DNA of 64,000 nucleotides from Simiduia sp. 21SJ11W-1 (GTDB lineage Bacteria > Pseudomonadota > Gammaproteobacteria > Pseudomonadales > Cellvibrionaceae): NCBI RefSeq assembly GCF_024138675.1, contig NZ_CP090959.1, forward strand, positions 3,193,501 through 3,257,500, read 5' to 3'. This document shows, piece after piece, positions 50,973 through 60,280 of the stretch; position 1 is the first letter of the stretch; every line of letters begins with the position of its first letter. A model generated the notes under the pieces. It was not told the DNA's origin. It was given only the letters and a program-made list of their open reading frames with translations, and searched no databases. The translations under genes were made by a program, and so were the position numbers.

Positions 50973-52727
50973 ATGCGCGTTTGGTCGCTTTTGGTTGCTT
51001 TAATTATTTGCGCAGCCCCGTCACTCCCCTCCCACGCCAGCCAAAACAATGAAGCGCAAGCGCTGCATGCCTTATTTGACGCAGACTGGGAAGACTACCT
51101 TGCACACAACCCCTTTATGGCTTCCTACCTTGGCGATAAACGCTACAACAGCCAGTGGGGCGATGCCTCGGTAGCGGCAGAGCAGGCCAAAACCCGGCGC
51201 CTTGAAAAATCTTTGGCTACATTGCAAAAAATCGACCGGGCCAAATTACCCGCCAAAGACAAAATCAACTACGACCTCTACCAAAGAAAGCTTAAAGAAG
51301 AAATTGCCGCTCAGGCCTTCGAGCGCTATCTGGCGCCCATGTCGCAACGGGGTGGCATTCAGTCTATTCAGAACCTGACCCAATACCTGCGCCTGAGTAC
51401 AGAGCAGGATTACCGCGACTGGCTGGCACGGCTCGCAAAACTGGATACCCAGTTCGCCACCCAGATGGCACTCATGCGTGAAGGCATGAAAAAGGGCATC
51501 ATGCCGCCGAAAATTGTGATGTCGCGCATTCCCAAACAACTGGCACTGCACCTGGTAGTCAAACCCGAAGACAGCCCCTTTTATGCGCCCTTTGCCAAGA
51601 TAAACGGGGAGCTTCCAAAACGCACCCAGGCGCAATTACAAAAAGATGCCAAAAAGGTGATTCGCGATGTGGTATTGCCGGCCTACCAGGCGTTTAACAC
51701 CTTTTTTGTTGAACAATACCTGCCGGCTGCGCGCGATACCGTGGGCATTTGGGATACCCCCAATGGCCGCGCTTATTACACCTATTTAGCGCAGAGCTTT
51801 ACCACCACCAACATGACACCCGATGCCATTCACGCGCTGGGCAAACAAGAAGTGGCGCGAATAAAAAGCGAGATGATGAAAATCATCAAAGAGGTTAAAT
51901 TCAAAGGAAGCTTTGAGGAATTCCTCACCTTTTTGCGCACAGACCCGCAATTTTATTACGACAACCCCGAAGACTTATTCAACGCCTACCTGGCAACCAG
52001 CAAGCGCATAGATCCAGAGCTTGTGAAATTATTCGGCCACTTGCCACGCATGCCCTACGGGTTGCGCCCCATACCCGAGGCCCAAGCGCCCGACACCACC
52101 ACCGCCTACTACTCAAGCCCTGCCGCCGATGGCAGCCGCGCAGGCTACTACTACGTGAACCTCTACCAACCGGAAACCCGCCCCAAATACGAAATTGAAG
52201 TACTCTCTGTGCACGAAGCCGTGCCGGGCCACCACCTGCAAATTGCCATTCAACAAGAGCTGGGCGACCTGCCCAACTTCAGAAAGTACGATGGCTTCAC
52301 CGCCTTCACCGAAGGCTGGGGCTTGTACAGTGAAAGCCTGGGCTATGAGCTGGGTCTCTACCAAGATCCATACTCGCGCTTTGGCCAGCTCACCTATGAA
52401 ATGTGGCGCGCCGTGCGTCTGGTGGTAGACACCGGCATTCACTACAAACAGTGGACGCGCCAACAGGCCATCGATTACTTCAAAGCCAATGCCGCCAAAA
52501 GCGAGCAGGATATCGTCAACGAAGTGGATCGCTACATCATCATGCCGGGCCAGGCACTGGCCTACAAAATTGGCCAACTAAAAATCTCTGAACTGCGCGC
52601 CAAAGCCACTCGCAAGCTGGGTGACAAGTTCGACATTCGCGCCTTTCACGATCTGGTGTTGGGCTCGGGCGCCGTGCCTTTGGATGTGCTGGAAACCATG
52701 GTAGACGAATGGATTGCACAACATTAA
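50973..52727 (+). CDS. DUF885 family exported metallopeptidase-like protein
   Basis: The 584-residue protein has a signal peptide (WSLLVALIICAAPSLPSHA). It matches the DUF885 family, all-helical with the zinc motif VHEAVPGHHLQ near residue 414 (HExxxGHH type) and a later glutamate in FTEGWGLYSESLGYELGLY. Members are secreted or lipidated peptidases of unknown substrate. ATG 50973 is preceded by GAGGA and starts the signal peptide, which decides it against longer starts. It is monocistronic. Confidence 0.92.
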   Translation: MRVWSLLVALIICAAPSLPSHASQNNEAQALHALFDADWEDYLAHNPFMASYLGDKRYNSQWGDASVAAEQAKTRRLEKSLATLQKIDRAKLPAKDKINYDLYQRKLKEEIAAQAFERYLAPMSQRGGIQSIQNLTQYLRLSTEQDYRDWLARLAKLDTQFATQMALMREGMKKGIMPPKIVMSRIPKQLALHLVVKPEDSPFYAPFAKINGELPKRTQAQLQKDAKKVIRDVVLPAYQAFNTFFVEQYLPAARDTVGIWDTPNGRAYYTYLAQSFTTTNMTPDAIHALGKQEVARIKSEMMKIIKEVKFKGSFEEFLTFLRTDPQFYYDNPEDLFNAYLATSKRIDPELVKLFGHLPRMPYGLRPIPEAQAPDTTTAYYSSPAADGSRAGYYYVNLYQPETRPKYEIEVLSVHEAVPGHHLQIAIQQELGDLPNFRKYDGFTAFTEGWGLYSESLGYELGLYQDPYSRFGQLTYEMWRAVRLVVDTGIHYKQWTRQQAIDYFKANAAKSEQDIVNEVDRYIIMPGQALAYKIGQLKISELRAKATRKLGDKFDIRAFHDLVLGSGAVPLDVLETMVDEWIAQH

Positions 52728-52798
52728 CGCGACAGCAGTAAGTTAATATACCGCGGCAGGCTCACCTTCGGGCCTGCCCACCACTTACCGGGATCACC

Positions 52799-53746
52799 GT
52801 GAAAACCGCCAACACCAAAGATCGCAATACACCCCCTACCGCGCCCAAGCAACTACACCCCCGCAACATACACACCCACGGCTATGACTTTGCAGCACTC
52901 GCCCAAGGCGCGCCGGAGCTTGCGGATTTTATTCACACTAACGCTCAGGGCAATCCGGGTATCGACTACAGCAACCCGGCGGCGGTCGTGGCGCTGAATC
53001 AGGCGCTGCTCGCGTGCGACTACGGCATTCAACACTGGCGCATTCCGCCGGGCGCGCTCTGCCCACCCATTCCCGGGCGGGCCGATTATGTGCATACGCT
53101 GGCAGAATTGTTGGGCTGCCGACCACCCGGCGACGTTCTGGCCGCACGCGCTCACACAAACAGCCAACCGGCCATTCGCCTGCTTGATATCGGCACAGGG
53201 TTCAATGGCATCTATGCGCTGCTCGCAGCCAAAGTGTATGGCTGGGAGGTTGTTGCCTGCGATATTAACGAGGCGGCAATAGCCAACGTAGGCGAGATTC
53301 TGCAGGCAAACGCCCCGTGGGCTGGCCGTATTTCACTACGGCACCAGCAAGATAAACACCAGATTTTCGAGGGCATTATTAAGCCCGGGGAAAGCTACGA
53401 TGTGAGTATGTGCAACCCGCCCTTTCACCCCTCGGCCGAGGTGGCCAAAAAAGCCAACCAGCGCAAACGCCACAACCTTGGCCAGCGGGGCAATGCGCCT
53501 TTAAACTTCGGGGGCACCGCCGACGAGCTTTGGTGCAATGGCGGGGAAAAATTATTTCTAAAGAAAATGGCAAAAGAAAGCCACACTTTTAGCGACCAAT
53601 GCAAACTGTTCACAAGCCTGGTATCTGATCAAGCCAACCTCAAACCCACGGAAAAAGTGTTGCGCAAACTGGGCGCCAAAGAAATTTCAGTACACAACAT
53701 GCACCAAGGCAACAAAAAAACACGCATACTCAGCTGGCGCTTTTAG
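52799..53746 (+). CDS. rlmF: 23S rRNA (adenine1618-N6)-methyltransferase
   Basis: The 315-residue protein starts at GTG 52799. It has the RlmF start (LHPRNIHTHGYDFAALAQGAPEL), the SAM motif RLLDIGTGFNGIYALLAA and the catalytic MCNPPFHPSAEVA, which is the NPPF motif of N6-adenine methyltransferases. It methylates A1618 of 23S rRNA. Its stop overlaps the stop of the convergent uncharacterised gene by four bases. Confidence 0.95.
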   Translation: MKTANTKDRNTPPTAPKQLHPRNIHTHGYDFAALAQGAPELADFIHTNAQGNPGIDYSNPAAVVALNQALLACDYGIQHWRIPPGALCPPIPGRADYVHTLAELLGCRPPGDVLAARAHTNSQPAIRLLDIGTGFNGIYALLAAKVYGWEVVACDINEAAIANVGEILQANAPWAGRISLRHQQDKHQIFEGIIKPGESYDVSMCNPPFHPSAEVAKKANQRKRHNLGQRGNAPLNFGGTADELWCNGGEKLFLKKMAKESHTFSDQCKLFTSLVSDQANLKPTEKVLRKLGAKEISVHNMHQGNKKTRILSWRF

Positions 53747-54537
53747 GCCAGCCGCTTTTCTGCACGCAGATTGCACAGTTGATCGTGGGCGCGCACAACG
53801 GGTTCATGGGAAAAATCCCTCCCCAGGGTTTTAATCAGGCGCACTACGCTAAAATCTTTTGCGCGTTCTGCATACATGGCGGCCCACTCTTTGTAGGCCT
53901 GGGTATCACAATCCAGCGGCGAGCGTATTTTCAGGGTTTTGATTTTCATGCGAAATGGCTTGGGCGTTAACCGCGCCCGATAACAACCCTGGCGTTTCGA
54001 CATTTCAATGTACAGCCAATCCACAAACAGCGCGCGCATCCAGCGGGTAAACCTTGGCTGCTCTGGGGCCACAAAGGTTTTGCCGATTACCCGAATACCC
54101 TTGGCGGTTTCATAAATGCGAAAATCCTGCCCAAAAGCCAACTGTTTTTTAATCTTTGCTTCAAACTTGTAAACAATACGCTCTTTTTTAGAGAGCTTGC
54201 CCAACCCGCGAAATATATCTAGAAAATCAATCGGGTAGTCGTCTAGGTCGAGAATGGTGTACTCGCGGCTATTGAGAATCAGGGCGCCGTAGCGGCACAC
54301 TGTAATCACGTTATCGTCATTGAGCACTTCTACGAGCTTTTCTTTGATGGGAACCTGATAATCCTCGCGCCGCTTGCCTGTGCGCACCCTGTGCTCAACA
54401 TCTTGCGCGTGTTGCAGGGCTTGGCGCTCGGCATCTTCGGCAGAAATGTTGGAGCCTGCCAGCAGCGTAATCTGGGTATCGCGATTGCCAATGCGAACAG
54501 GCACCTTGGATTGCACCCAGTATTTAAAATATTTCAT
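53743..54537 (-). CDS. Uncharacterised conserved protein with RARLTPKP-type motif
   Basis: The 264-residue protein has no signal peptide. Recognisable conserved-looking motifs are YTILDLDDYPIDFLDIFRGLG (paired Asp), FRIYETAKGIRVIGKTF and YRARLTPKPFRM. I recall the same order (D-x-D, R-x-Y-x-T-x-x-G-x-R, RARLTPKP) in an uncharacterised bacterial family, and it has some resemblance to archaeo-eukaryotic primase folds. That resemblance is inference only. It is convergent with rlmF. The function is unknown. Confidence 0.7.
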   Translation of the reverse strand: MKYFKYWVQSKVPVRIGNRDTQITLLAGSNISAEDAERQALQHAQDVEHRVRTGKRREDYQVPIKEKLVEVLNDDNVITVCRYGALILNSREYTILDLDDYPIDFLDIFRGLGKLSKKERIVYKFEAKIKKQLAFGQDFRIYETAKGIRVIGKTFVAPEQPRFTRWMRALFVDWLYIEMSKRQGCYRARLTPKPFRMKIKTLKIRSPLDCDTQAYKEWAAMYAERAKDFSVVRLIKTLGRDFSHEPVVRAHDQLCNLRAEKRLA

Positions 54538-54563
54538 CGCACTTTTTCCTTAACAATAATCTA

Positions 54564-55700
54564 CTAGCCAATGCCCCCCTCGGCCTTTAAACGGGCGATT
54601 TCGTCGGGCGCGAGCCCAAGCGCGGCCAACACCGTCTCGGTATCAGCCCCCTCAGCCTGGGGCGGCGCAGGCGTTGTACACACACTTCTGCTGAACTTGG
54701 GCGCAGGCGCCGGCTGTTGAATGCCTGCAATTTCGATAAATGCCTCGCGCGCAATGTTGTGCGGGTGGGCGGGCGCTTCGGTGTAATCCAACACCGGTGC
54801 CACACAGGCATCACGCCCATCAAATATTTCACACCAAGCGGCGCGGGTTTTGGTTTTAAAGGCAGCGGCAAACTTTGCTTTAAGCTCCGGCCAAAAACGC
54901 ACATCGTTTTGGGCCGGCAGCGACGCCTCATCAATGGCAAGGCCTGCGAGCAAGGCTGAATAAAATGCAGGCTCAATGGCGCCCACTGCCATGCATTTGT
55001 CATCGGCGGTGATGTAGGTGTCGTAAAAGTGGGCGGCACCATCTAGAAAATTACTGTGGCGCTGCGGTGCCCAAGCACCGAGATTGGCCAGCGAATAAAA
55101 CAGGCTCATAAGGCTTGCGCTGCCCTCGGTAATGGCGGCGTCTACCACCTGCCCCTGGCCAGATTTACCTGCCTCAAGCAATGCAGCCAGCACACCCATC
55201 ACCAAAAACAAACTGCCGCCGGCATAATCGCCCACTAAATTGAGCGGAATGGCGGGCTTTTCCTTGCCGCCAATACCTGCCAGCGCGCCGGACAACGCAA
55301 TGTAATTGATGTCGTGGCCGGCGGAGTGGGCAAGCGGCCCGGTTTGCCCCCAGCCGGTCATGCGCCCGTACACAAGTTTGGGGTTAACTTTCAGGCAAGC
55401 GCTCGGGCCGAAGCCTAAGCGCTCAGCCACGCCGGGGCGAAACCCCTCTATAAGCGCATCGGCATTGCCAACCAATTGCATTAGCACGCGCAGGCCCGAT
55501 TCGGTTTTTAAATTAAGCGCAATGGATTTTTTACCGCGGGAATTCACATCCAACGCCGATGGCAGGGCAATGCCAGAGGCCTTGGTGCTGCGCTCGACCA
55601 CAATCACCTCCGCACCTAAATCGGCCAGCAGCATGCCGGCATAGGGGCCTGGGCCTATGCCTTTCATCTCAATAATGCGAATACCAGCCAGCGGACCCAT
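54564..55700 (-). CDS. Alpha-methylacyl-CoA racemase-like CaiB family protein
   Basis: The 378-residue protein matches alpha-methylacyl-CoA racemase over its length. The expected catalytic residues are present: His129 in SAGHDINY, Asp158 in NLVGDYAGG and Glu243 in AVGAIEPAF. This is the pattern of Mycobacterium MCR rather than of CoA-transferases. It would interconvert (R)- and (S)-2-methylacyl-CoAs so that beta-oxidation can proceed. ATG 55700 is preceded by GGAG. It is divergent from the acyl-CoA operon and probably part of the same pathway. Confidence 0.9.
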   Translation of the reverse strand: MGPLAGIRIIEMKGIGPGPYAGMLLADLGAEVIVVERSTKASGIALPSALDVNSRGKKSIALNLKTESGLRVLMQLVGNADALIEGFRPGVAERLGFGPSACLKVNPKLVYGRMTGWGQTGPLAHSAGHDINYIALSGALAGIGGKEKPAIPLNLVGDYAGGSLFLVMGVLAALLEAGKSGQGQVVDAAITEGSASLMSLFYSLANLGAWAPQRHSNFLDGAAHFYDTYITADDKCMAVGAIEPAFYSALLAGLAIDEASLPAQNDVRFWPELKAKFAAAFKTKTRAAWCEIFDGRDACVAPVLDYTEAPAHPHNIAREAFIEIAGIQQPAPAPKFSRSVCTTPAPPQAEGADTETVLAALGLAPDEIARLKAEGGIG

Positions 55701-55924
55701 AACTAAACTCCACGCGTCATTTATTTTAATGTAGGCAAAACCTGCGCCTGCACAATGTATCGCCTTGGCCCGAGTGTTGCTCAGACTCACAGGTCACGCA
55801 ATGATATTCGCGCTCAAGCCTTGCGATAAAAATGTACAGCCACCAAAGTAGGCGGCCAAGTGAGCCATTTGCCGCAGATCTGCGGTATAACCCTCTCACA
55901 CTCACGGCCAAATAAGGAGCCCCC

Positions 55925-57721
55925 ATGGACACGCCATTGCTGAACGATCGCGATCTGGCATTTATGCTCTACGAATTGCTAGACACCCAAACACTGCTTG
56001 GCCGCGAGCGCTATAGCGAACATTCGCGCGAGGTGTTTGATGCCACACTTAACACCGCCAAAACCGTTGCCGAGAAATATTTTGCCAATCACAACGCCCG
56101 CGGTGATGCCCAGGAACCCCAGTTTGACGGTAAAAATGTCACGCTGATCCCCGAGACCAAAGCCGCCTGGGATGCCTTTGCCGATGCCGGTTTTCTGGCC
56201 GCCCATCACAGTTTTGAAGAAGGCGGGCTGCAAATGCCCGAAGTGATTTTACGTGCGGCCATGGCCTACTTTACCGCCGCCAACACCGCCACTGCAGGCT
56301 ACGGGTTTCTCACCATTGGCGCCGCCAATTTGATTCACACCTTCGGCTCAGATGCGCAAAAGCAACGCTTCCTACCCGCCATGCTCGATGGCCGCGCCAG
56401 CGGCACCATGGCACTTACAGAGCCGGGCCAAGGCTCGGCGCTGGCCGACATTAAAACCACCGCCACCCCCACAAGCGATGGTAGCTACCGCATTGTGGGC
56501 AATAAAATGTATATCTCTGGCGGCGATCACCCGCTGACCGAGAACATCATTCACCTAGTGCTTGCAAAAATCAAAGGCGCGCCCGCCGGTGCAGGTGGCA
56601 TCAGCTTATTTATTGTGCCGAAATTTCTGGTGCAAGAGGATGGGCGCCTGGGGGCGCGCAACGATGTCGTGCTGGCCGGCTTGCTGCACAAAATGGGCTT
56701 TCGCAACACCACCTCAACGGTGCTCAATTTTGGTGAGAAACAAGGTGCCGTCGGCTACCTGGTGGGCGAACCCCATCAGGGCTTGAAGTACATGTTTCAA
56801 ATGATGAACGAGGCGCGCATTGGCGTGGGGGCCGGCGCCGCAATTTTGGGCTATCAGGGTTTCAACTACTCCTTGCGCTATGCACGCCAGCGCCCGCAGG
56901 GCCGCCTGCCTTCAAACCGCGATGCCAGCTCTGCCCAAGTGAACATCATTGAGCACGCCGATGTGCGCCGCCTGCTGCTGGCACAAAAAGCCTATGCCGA
57001 AGGCGGCCTGGCATTGTGCCTGTATGCATCCTCACTGGTGGAAGAAACACGCACCGGCACCAGTAAAACTGCGCGCGATGAAGCACTCAGCCTGCTTGAT
57101 TTGCTGACGCCGGTGGTTAAAAGCTGGCCCTCCAAATACGGGCTAAAAGCCAACGATAACGCCATTCAAGTGCTGGGGGGCGCAGGCTACATGCGCGAAT
57201 ACCCCGTTGAGCAATACCTGCGAGATAACCGCTTAAACCCCATTCATGAAGGCACCGAAGGCATTCAGGGGCTGGATTTACTGGGCCGCAAAGTGCCCCA
57301 GGCACGCATGGCGGGCTTTCAATTATTTACCCAAGCCATTGAGCAAACCCTCTCACAAGCCCGGGCACACTCACTCACCGCGCCACTGGCTGAGGTGCTG
57401 GCCAAGCACCTTGCGCCCTTTCAACGCACCACCCACAACCTTATGGGCCTGCTTGCAAAAGAACCGGATCTGGCGCTGGCCAATGCCACTGTTTACCTGG
57501 ATGTATTTGGCCACATCACCGTCAGCTGGATGTGGTTGAAGCAGGCGCTAGTGGCGGCCCGGGCGCTTGACAACGGCACACATGAAGCGGACTTTTACCA
57601 GGGTAAGCTGCAAGCGGCGCGCTATTACCTGCACTGGGAGCTGCCCGCCATTGAGGCACAACTTGCCTTACTCGATCGCCACGATGCCACCTGCTACCAA
57701 ATGCAAGATGCCTGGTTTTAA
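55925..57721 (+). CDS. Acyl-CoA dehydrogenase, long form with C-terminal extension
   Basis: The 598-residue protein is the FadE-type long acyl-CoA dehydrogenase. Core FAD/substrate motifs are GTMALTEPGQGSALADIKT and YRIVGNKMYISGGDH. The catalytic glutamate Glu442 is in NPIHEGTEGIQGLDLLG, the canonical position. About 150 extra residues follow, forming the acyl-CoA dehydrogenase C-terminal domain seen in DmdC/FadE enzymes. AAGGAG precedes the ATG. It is the first gene of the catabolic operon. Confidence 0.94.
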   Translation: MDTPLLNDRDLAFMLYELLDTQTLLGRERYSEHSREVFDATLNTAKTVAEKYFANHNARGDAQEPQFDGKNVTLIPETKAAWDAFADAGFLAAHHSFEEGGLQMPEVILRAAMAYFTAANTATAGYGFLTIGAANLIHTFGSDAQKQRFLPAMLDGRASGTMALTEPGQGSALADIKTTATPTSDGSYRIVGNKMYISGGDHPLTENIIHLVLAKIKGAPAGAGGISLFIVPKFLVQEDGRLGARNDVVLAGLLHKMGFRNTTSTVLNFGEKQGAVGYLVGEPHQGLKYMFQMMNEARIGVGAGAAILGYQGFNYSLRYARQRPQGRLPSNRDASSAQVNIIEHADVRRLLLAQKAYAEGGLALCLYASSLVEETRTGTSKTARDEALSLLDLLTPVVKSWPSKYGLKANDNAIQVLGGAGYMREYPVEQYLRDNRLNPIHEGTEGIQGLDLLGRKVPQARMAGFQLFTQAIEQTLSQARAHSLTAPLAEVLAKHLAPFQRTTHNLMGLLAKEPDLALANATVYLDVFGHITVSWMWLKQALVAARALDNGTHEADFYQGKLQAARYYLHWELPAIEAQLALLDRHDATCYQMQDAWF

Positions 57722-57744
57722 CAACTACACACAAGGGAATGACC

Positions 57745-58233
57745 ATGACAACCGAGCAGCCAATAGCACCTAAACAAGCTGACACACAAGCGGTACCCAC
57801 CGCATTGCAACCCATGCTGCAAGGCAGCCACACCAGTGCGTGGGTGACCCTGGATCAAGCAACTATCAACGCCTTTGCAGACGTCACGGGCGACAAACAA
57901 TTTATTCACATAGATGAGGCCGCAGCCCGCCAGACGCCCTTTGGCGGCACCATTGCGCACGGGTTTCTGGTGCTTTCTGTAATGCCCGCACTCAACTACA
58001 GCCTGCTCGGTGAGCTGGCCAGCGCTCACACCCTGATCAACTACGGCTGCAATAAATTGCGATTCATTGCCCCGGTGCGTGCTGGCAAACGGGTACGCCT
58101 GGTGGCTGAGGCCACAACAGCTACAGCCAAGGCGCCCGGCTGGCTGATTACCCAAACCCTGCGCTTTGATATTGAGGGTGAACCAAAGCCTGCCCTGGTG
58201 GCCGAATGGCTAAGCCTTTGCGTACCGAAATAA
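57745..58233 (+). CDS. MaoC-family (R)-specific enoyl-CoA hydratase
   Basis: The 162-residue protein is a hot-dog fold hydratase. The active-site stretch FADVTGDKQFIHIDEAAARQTPFGGTIAHGFLVLS carries the catalytic Asp and His. It adds water to trans-2-enoyl-CoA, giving (R)-3-hydroxyacyl-CoA. I chose ATG 57745 because AAGGG stands seven bases ahead; an ATG at 57739 touches the ribosome-binding site. It is 23 bp after the dehydrogenase gene. Confidence 0.9.
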   Translation: MTTEQPIAPKQADTQAVPTALQPMLQGSHTSAWVTLDQATINAFADVTGDKQFIHIDEAAARQTPFGGTIAHGFLVLSVMPALNYSLLGELASAHTLINYGCNKLRFIAPVRAGKRVRLVAEATTATAKAPGWLITQTLRFDIEGEPKPALVAEWLSLCVPK

Positions 58234-58363
58234 CGCCCAGGCACTATCACCAAAATTAATCAGTGAGGATAAGGATAATTGATTTTTCTGATACCTTAAG
58301 GCGCGCTAGGATACCTACTCCCCGCCACAACCGGCCGGGCAGTTGTAATCTCTGAGGTAAACC

Positions 58364-59041
58364 ATGTCTGAGCTATACCTCGTACGCCACGGCCAGGCCT
58401 CTTTCGGGCAGGCCAATTACGATCAACTCTCGCCCCTTGGCACCCAGCAGGGCCAACTGCTGGGAGAATACTTCAAAGCCCGGGGCATACAGTTTGATCG
58501 CATTGTTTCCGGCAACATGGCGCGCCACCTGCAAACCTGCGCCGCCATACAGGCCGGCAGCGGTTGCGCGCTGCCGATCACCCAACAGGCACACTGGAAC
58601 GAATTCGACTTCGAGCAATTGGTGGCCCAATACCTCCAACAGCACCCGGAGCATAGGCCCGCACCCAATGCCCCGCGCAAGGCCTTCTACACTGTGTTGA
58701 AACAAAGCCTGCTGGCGTGGAGTAGCGGCCAGCTGGACGAAACCCCATTGCCCGAAACCTGGCAGGCGTTTCAGCAGCGGGTGAGTGAGGGGCTTGGCGC
58801 GCTGCAAGCCACAGCCGACAGTGAGCGGGTATTGGTTGTGAGTTCAGGCGGTGCCATCGCCATGGCCGCAGCACAACTGTTAAGCGCTCCGGCCCACACC
58901 ATGGTGGCACTCAACCTGCAAATGGCTAACACCGGCCTCAGCCGCTGCTTTTACAACGCACACACGGTGCAATTACATAATTTCAATACGCTGCCGCACT
59001 TGGATACCCCAGCGCACGCAGACAAAATCACCTTTTCATAG
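58364..59041 (+). CDS. Histidine-phosphatase-fold (PGAM-like) protein lacking the second His
   Basis: The 225-residue protein begins with the histidine phosphatase signature [11 protein letters not shown] (His9) and continues [18 protein letters not shown]. The second catalytic His, normally in V-x-H-G-G, is serine here ([12 protein letters not shown], Ser161). A phosphatase of the standard mechanism may therefore be weak or specialised. It sits between MaoC and the ACAD11-like dehydrogenase, so it may act on a phosphorylated acyl-CoA intermediate (inference). Confidence 0.85.
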   Translation: MSELYLVRHGQASFGQANYDQLSPLGTQQGQLLGEYFKARGIQFDRIVSGNMARHLQTCAAIQAGSGCALPITQQAHWNEFDFEQLVAQYLQQHPEHRPAPNAPRKAFYTVLKQSLLAWSSGQLDETPLPETWQAFQQRVSEGLGALQATADSERVLVVSSGGAIAMAAAQLLSAPAHTMVALNLQMANTGLSRCFYNAHTVQLHNFNTLPHLDTPAHADKITFS

Positions 59042-59051
59042 CGAGCCCAGT

Positions 59052-60263
59052 ATGGATTTCGAATACTCACCCAAAGCCCAAGCCCTGTTGGATCAACTAC
59101 GCAGCTTTATGGCCGAGCACATCTACCCTAACGAAGCCGCAATGGAAGCCGAGGCAGCAGAGCACCCGTGGGAAACGCCCGCGCTGATGGAAACCCTCAA
59201 AGAAAAAGCCCGCGCGGCAGGCCTTTGGAATTTATTTCTACCCAAAAGTTACGGCCAATACAGCCCCGGGCTCACCAACCTGGAATACGCACCACTGGCC
59301 GAAGAAATGGGCCGGGTTATTTGGGCTCCTGAAGTGTTTAACTGTGGCGCACCCGATACCGGCAATATGGAAGTGCTGGCCAAGTACGGTAGCGATGCCC
59401 AAAAAAGCCAGTGGCTCACACCGCTGATGAAAGGTGAGATTCGCTCGGCCTTCGCCATGACAGAGCCCGAAGTGGCCTCTAGCGATGCCACAAACATTGC
59501 CACGCGCATTACCCGCGACGGCAACCACTACATCATCAACGGACGCAAATTTTATATCTCCGGTGCCTGCCGCAAGCAATGCAAAATCATGATTGTGATG
59601 GGCAAAACAGATCCGGAAAACACCAACCGCTACCTGCAGCAATCGCAAGTACTCGTGCCCATGGATACCCCTGGCGTGAAAGTGGTGCGCCCCATGAAGG
59701 TGTTCGGTTACAACGATTCACCAGAAGGCCACGCCGAGGTGCTGTTTGAAAATGTGCGCGTGCCTAAAGAGAATCTAATTCTGGGTGAAGGCCGCGGCTT
59801 TGAAGTTGCACAAGGGCGTTTGGGGCCAGGGCGCATTCACCACTGCATGCGCTCTGTGGGTGCGGCCCAACGGGCGTTAGAGCTAATGTGCGCGCGCGCT
59901 AATGAACGCATCGTATTTGGCCAGCCCATGATCAAGCAGCAATCGGTGCGCGAAGATATCGCCCGCTCTGCTTGCGAAATAGAGCAGGCCCGCCTGCTCA
60001 CCTTAAAAGCTGCCGCGAAAATGGATCAGGCAGGTAACAAAGACGCACAAGATCTTATTGCCATGATAAAAATTGTAGCGCCCAACATGGCGCTGGCTGT
60101 CATCGATCGCGCAATTCAAATTCACGGCGCACTGGGTGTAAGCCAAGATACATTTTTAGCGCACATGTTCGCCGCCCAGCGCACCCTGCGCCTGGCCGAT
60201 GGGCCAGATCAGGTGCACATGATGCAATTGGGCCGCAACCTCGCCAAACGCCACGCACAATAA
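59052..60263 (+). CDS. Acyl-CoA dehydrogenase, ACAD10/ACAD11-like
   Basis: The 403-residue protein is an acyl-CoA dehydrogenase of the ACAD10/11 type. It has [61 protein letters not shown] and RIHGALG-like [13 protein letters not shown]. Where MCAD has its catalytic Glu (YEGT), this has LADGPDQVH, with Asp383 in place of Glu. The ACAD11 group removes phosphate from 4-phosphoacyl-CoA rather than making a simple 2-enoyl product. It is 10 bp after the PGAM-like gene and followed by its kinase partner. Confidence 0.92.
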   Translation: MDFEYSPKAQALLDQLRSFMAEHIYPNEAAMEAEAAEHPWETPALMETLKEKARAAGLWNLFLPKSYGQYSPGLTNLEYAPLAEEMGRVIWAPEVFNCGAPDTGNMEVLAKYGSDAQKSQWLTPLMKGEIRSAFAMTEPEVASSDATNIATRITRDGNHYIINGRKFYISGACRKQCKIMIVMGKTDPENTNRYLQQSQVLVPMDTPGVKVVRPMKVFGYNDSPEGHAEVLFENVRVPKENLILGEGRGFEVAQGRLGPGRIHHCMRSVGAAQRALELMCARANERIVFGQPMIKQQSVREDIARSACEIEQARLLTLKAAAKMDQAGNKDAQDLIAMIKIVAPNMALAVIDRAIQIHGALGVSQDTFLAHMFAAQRTLRLADGPDQVHMMQLGRNLAKRHAQ

Positions 60264-60280
60264 CGGCAAAGGGACGCCCT

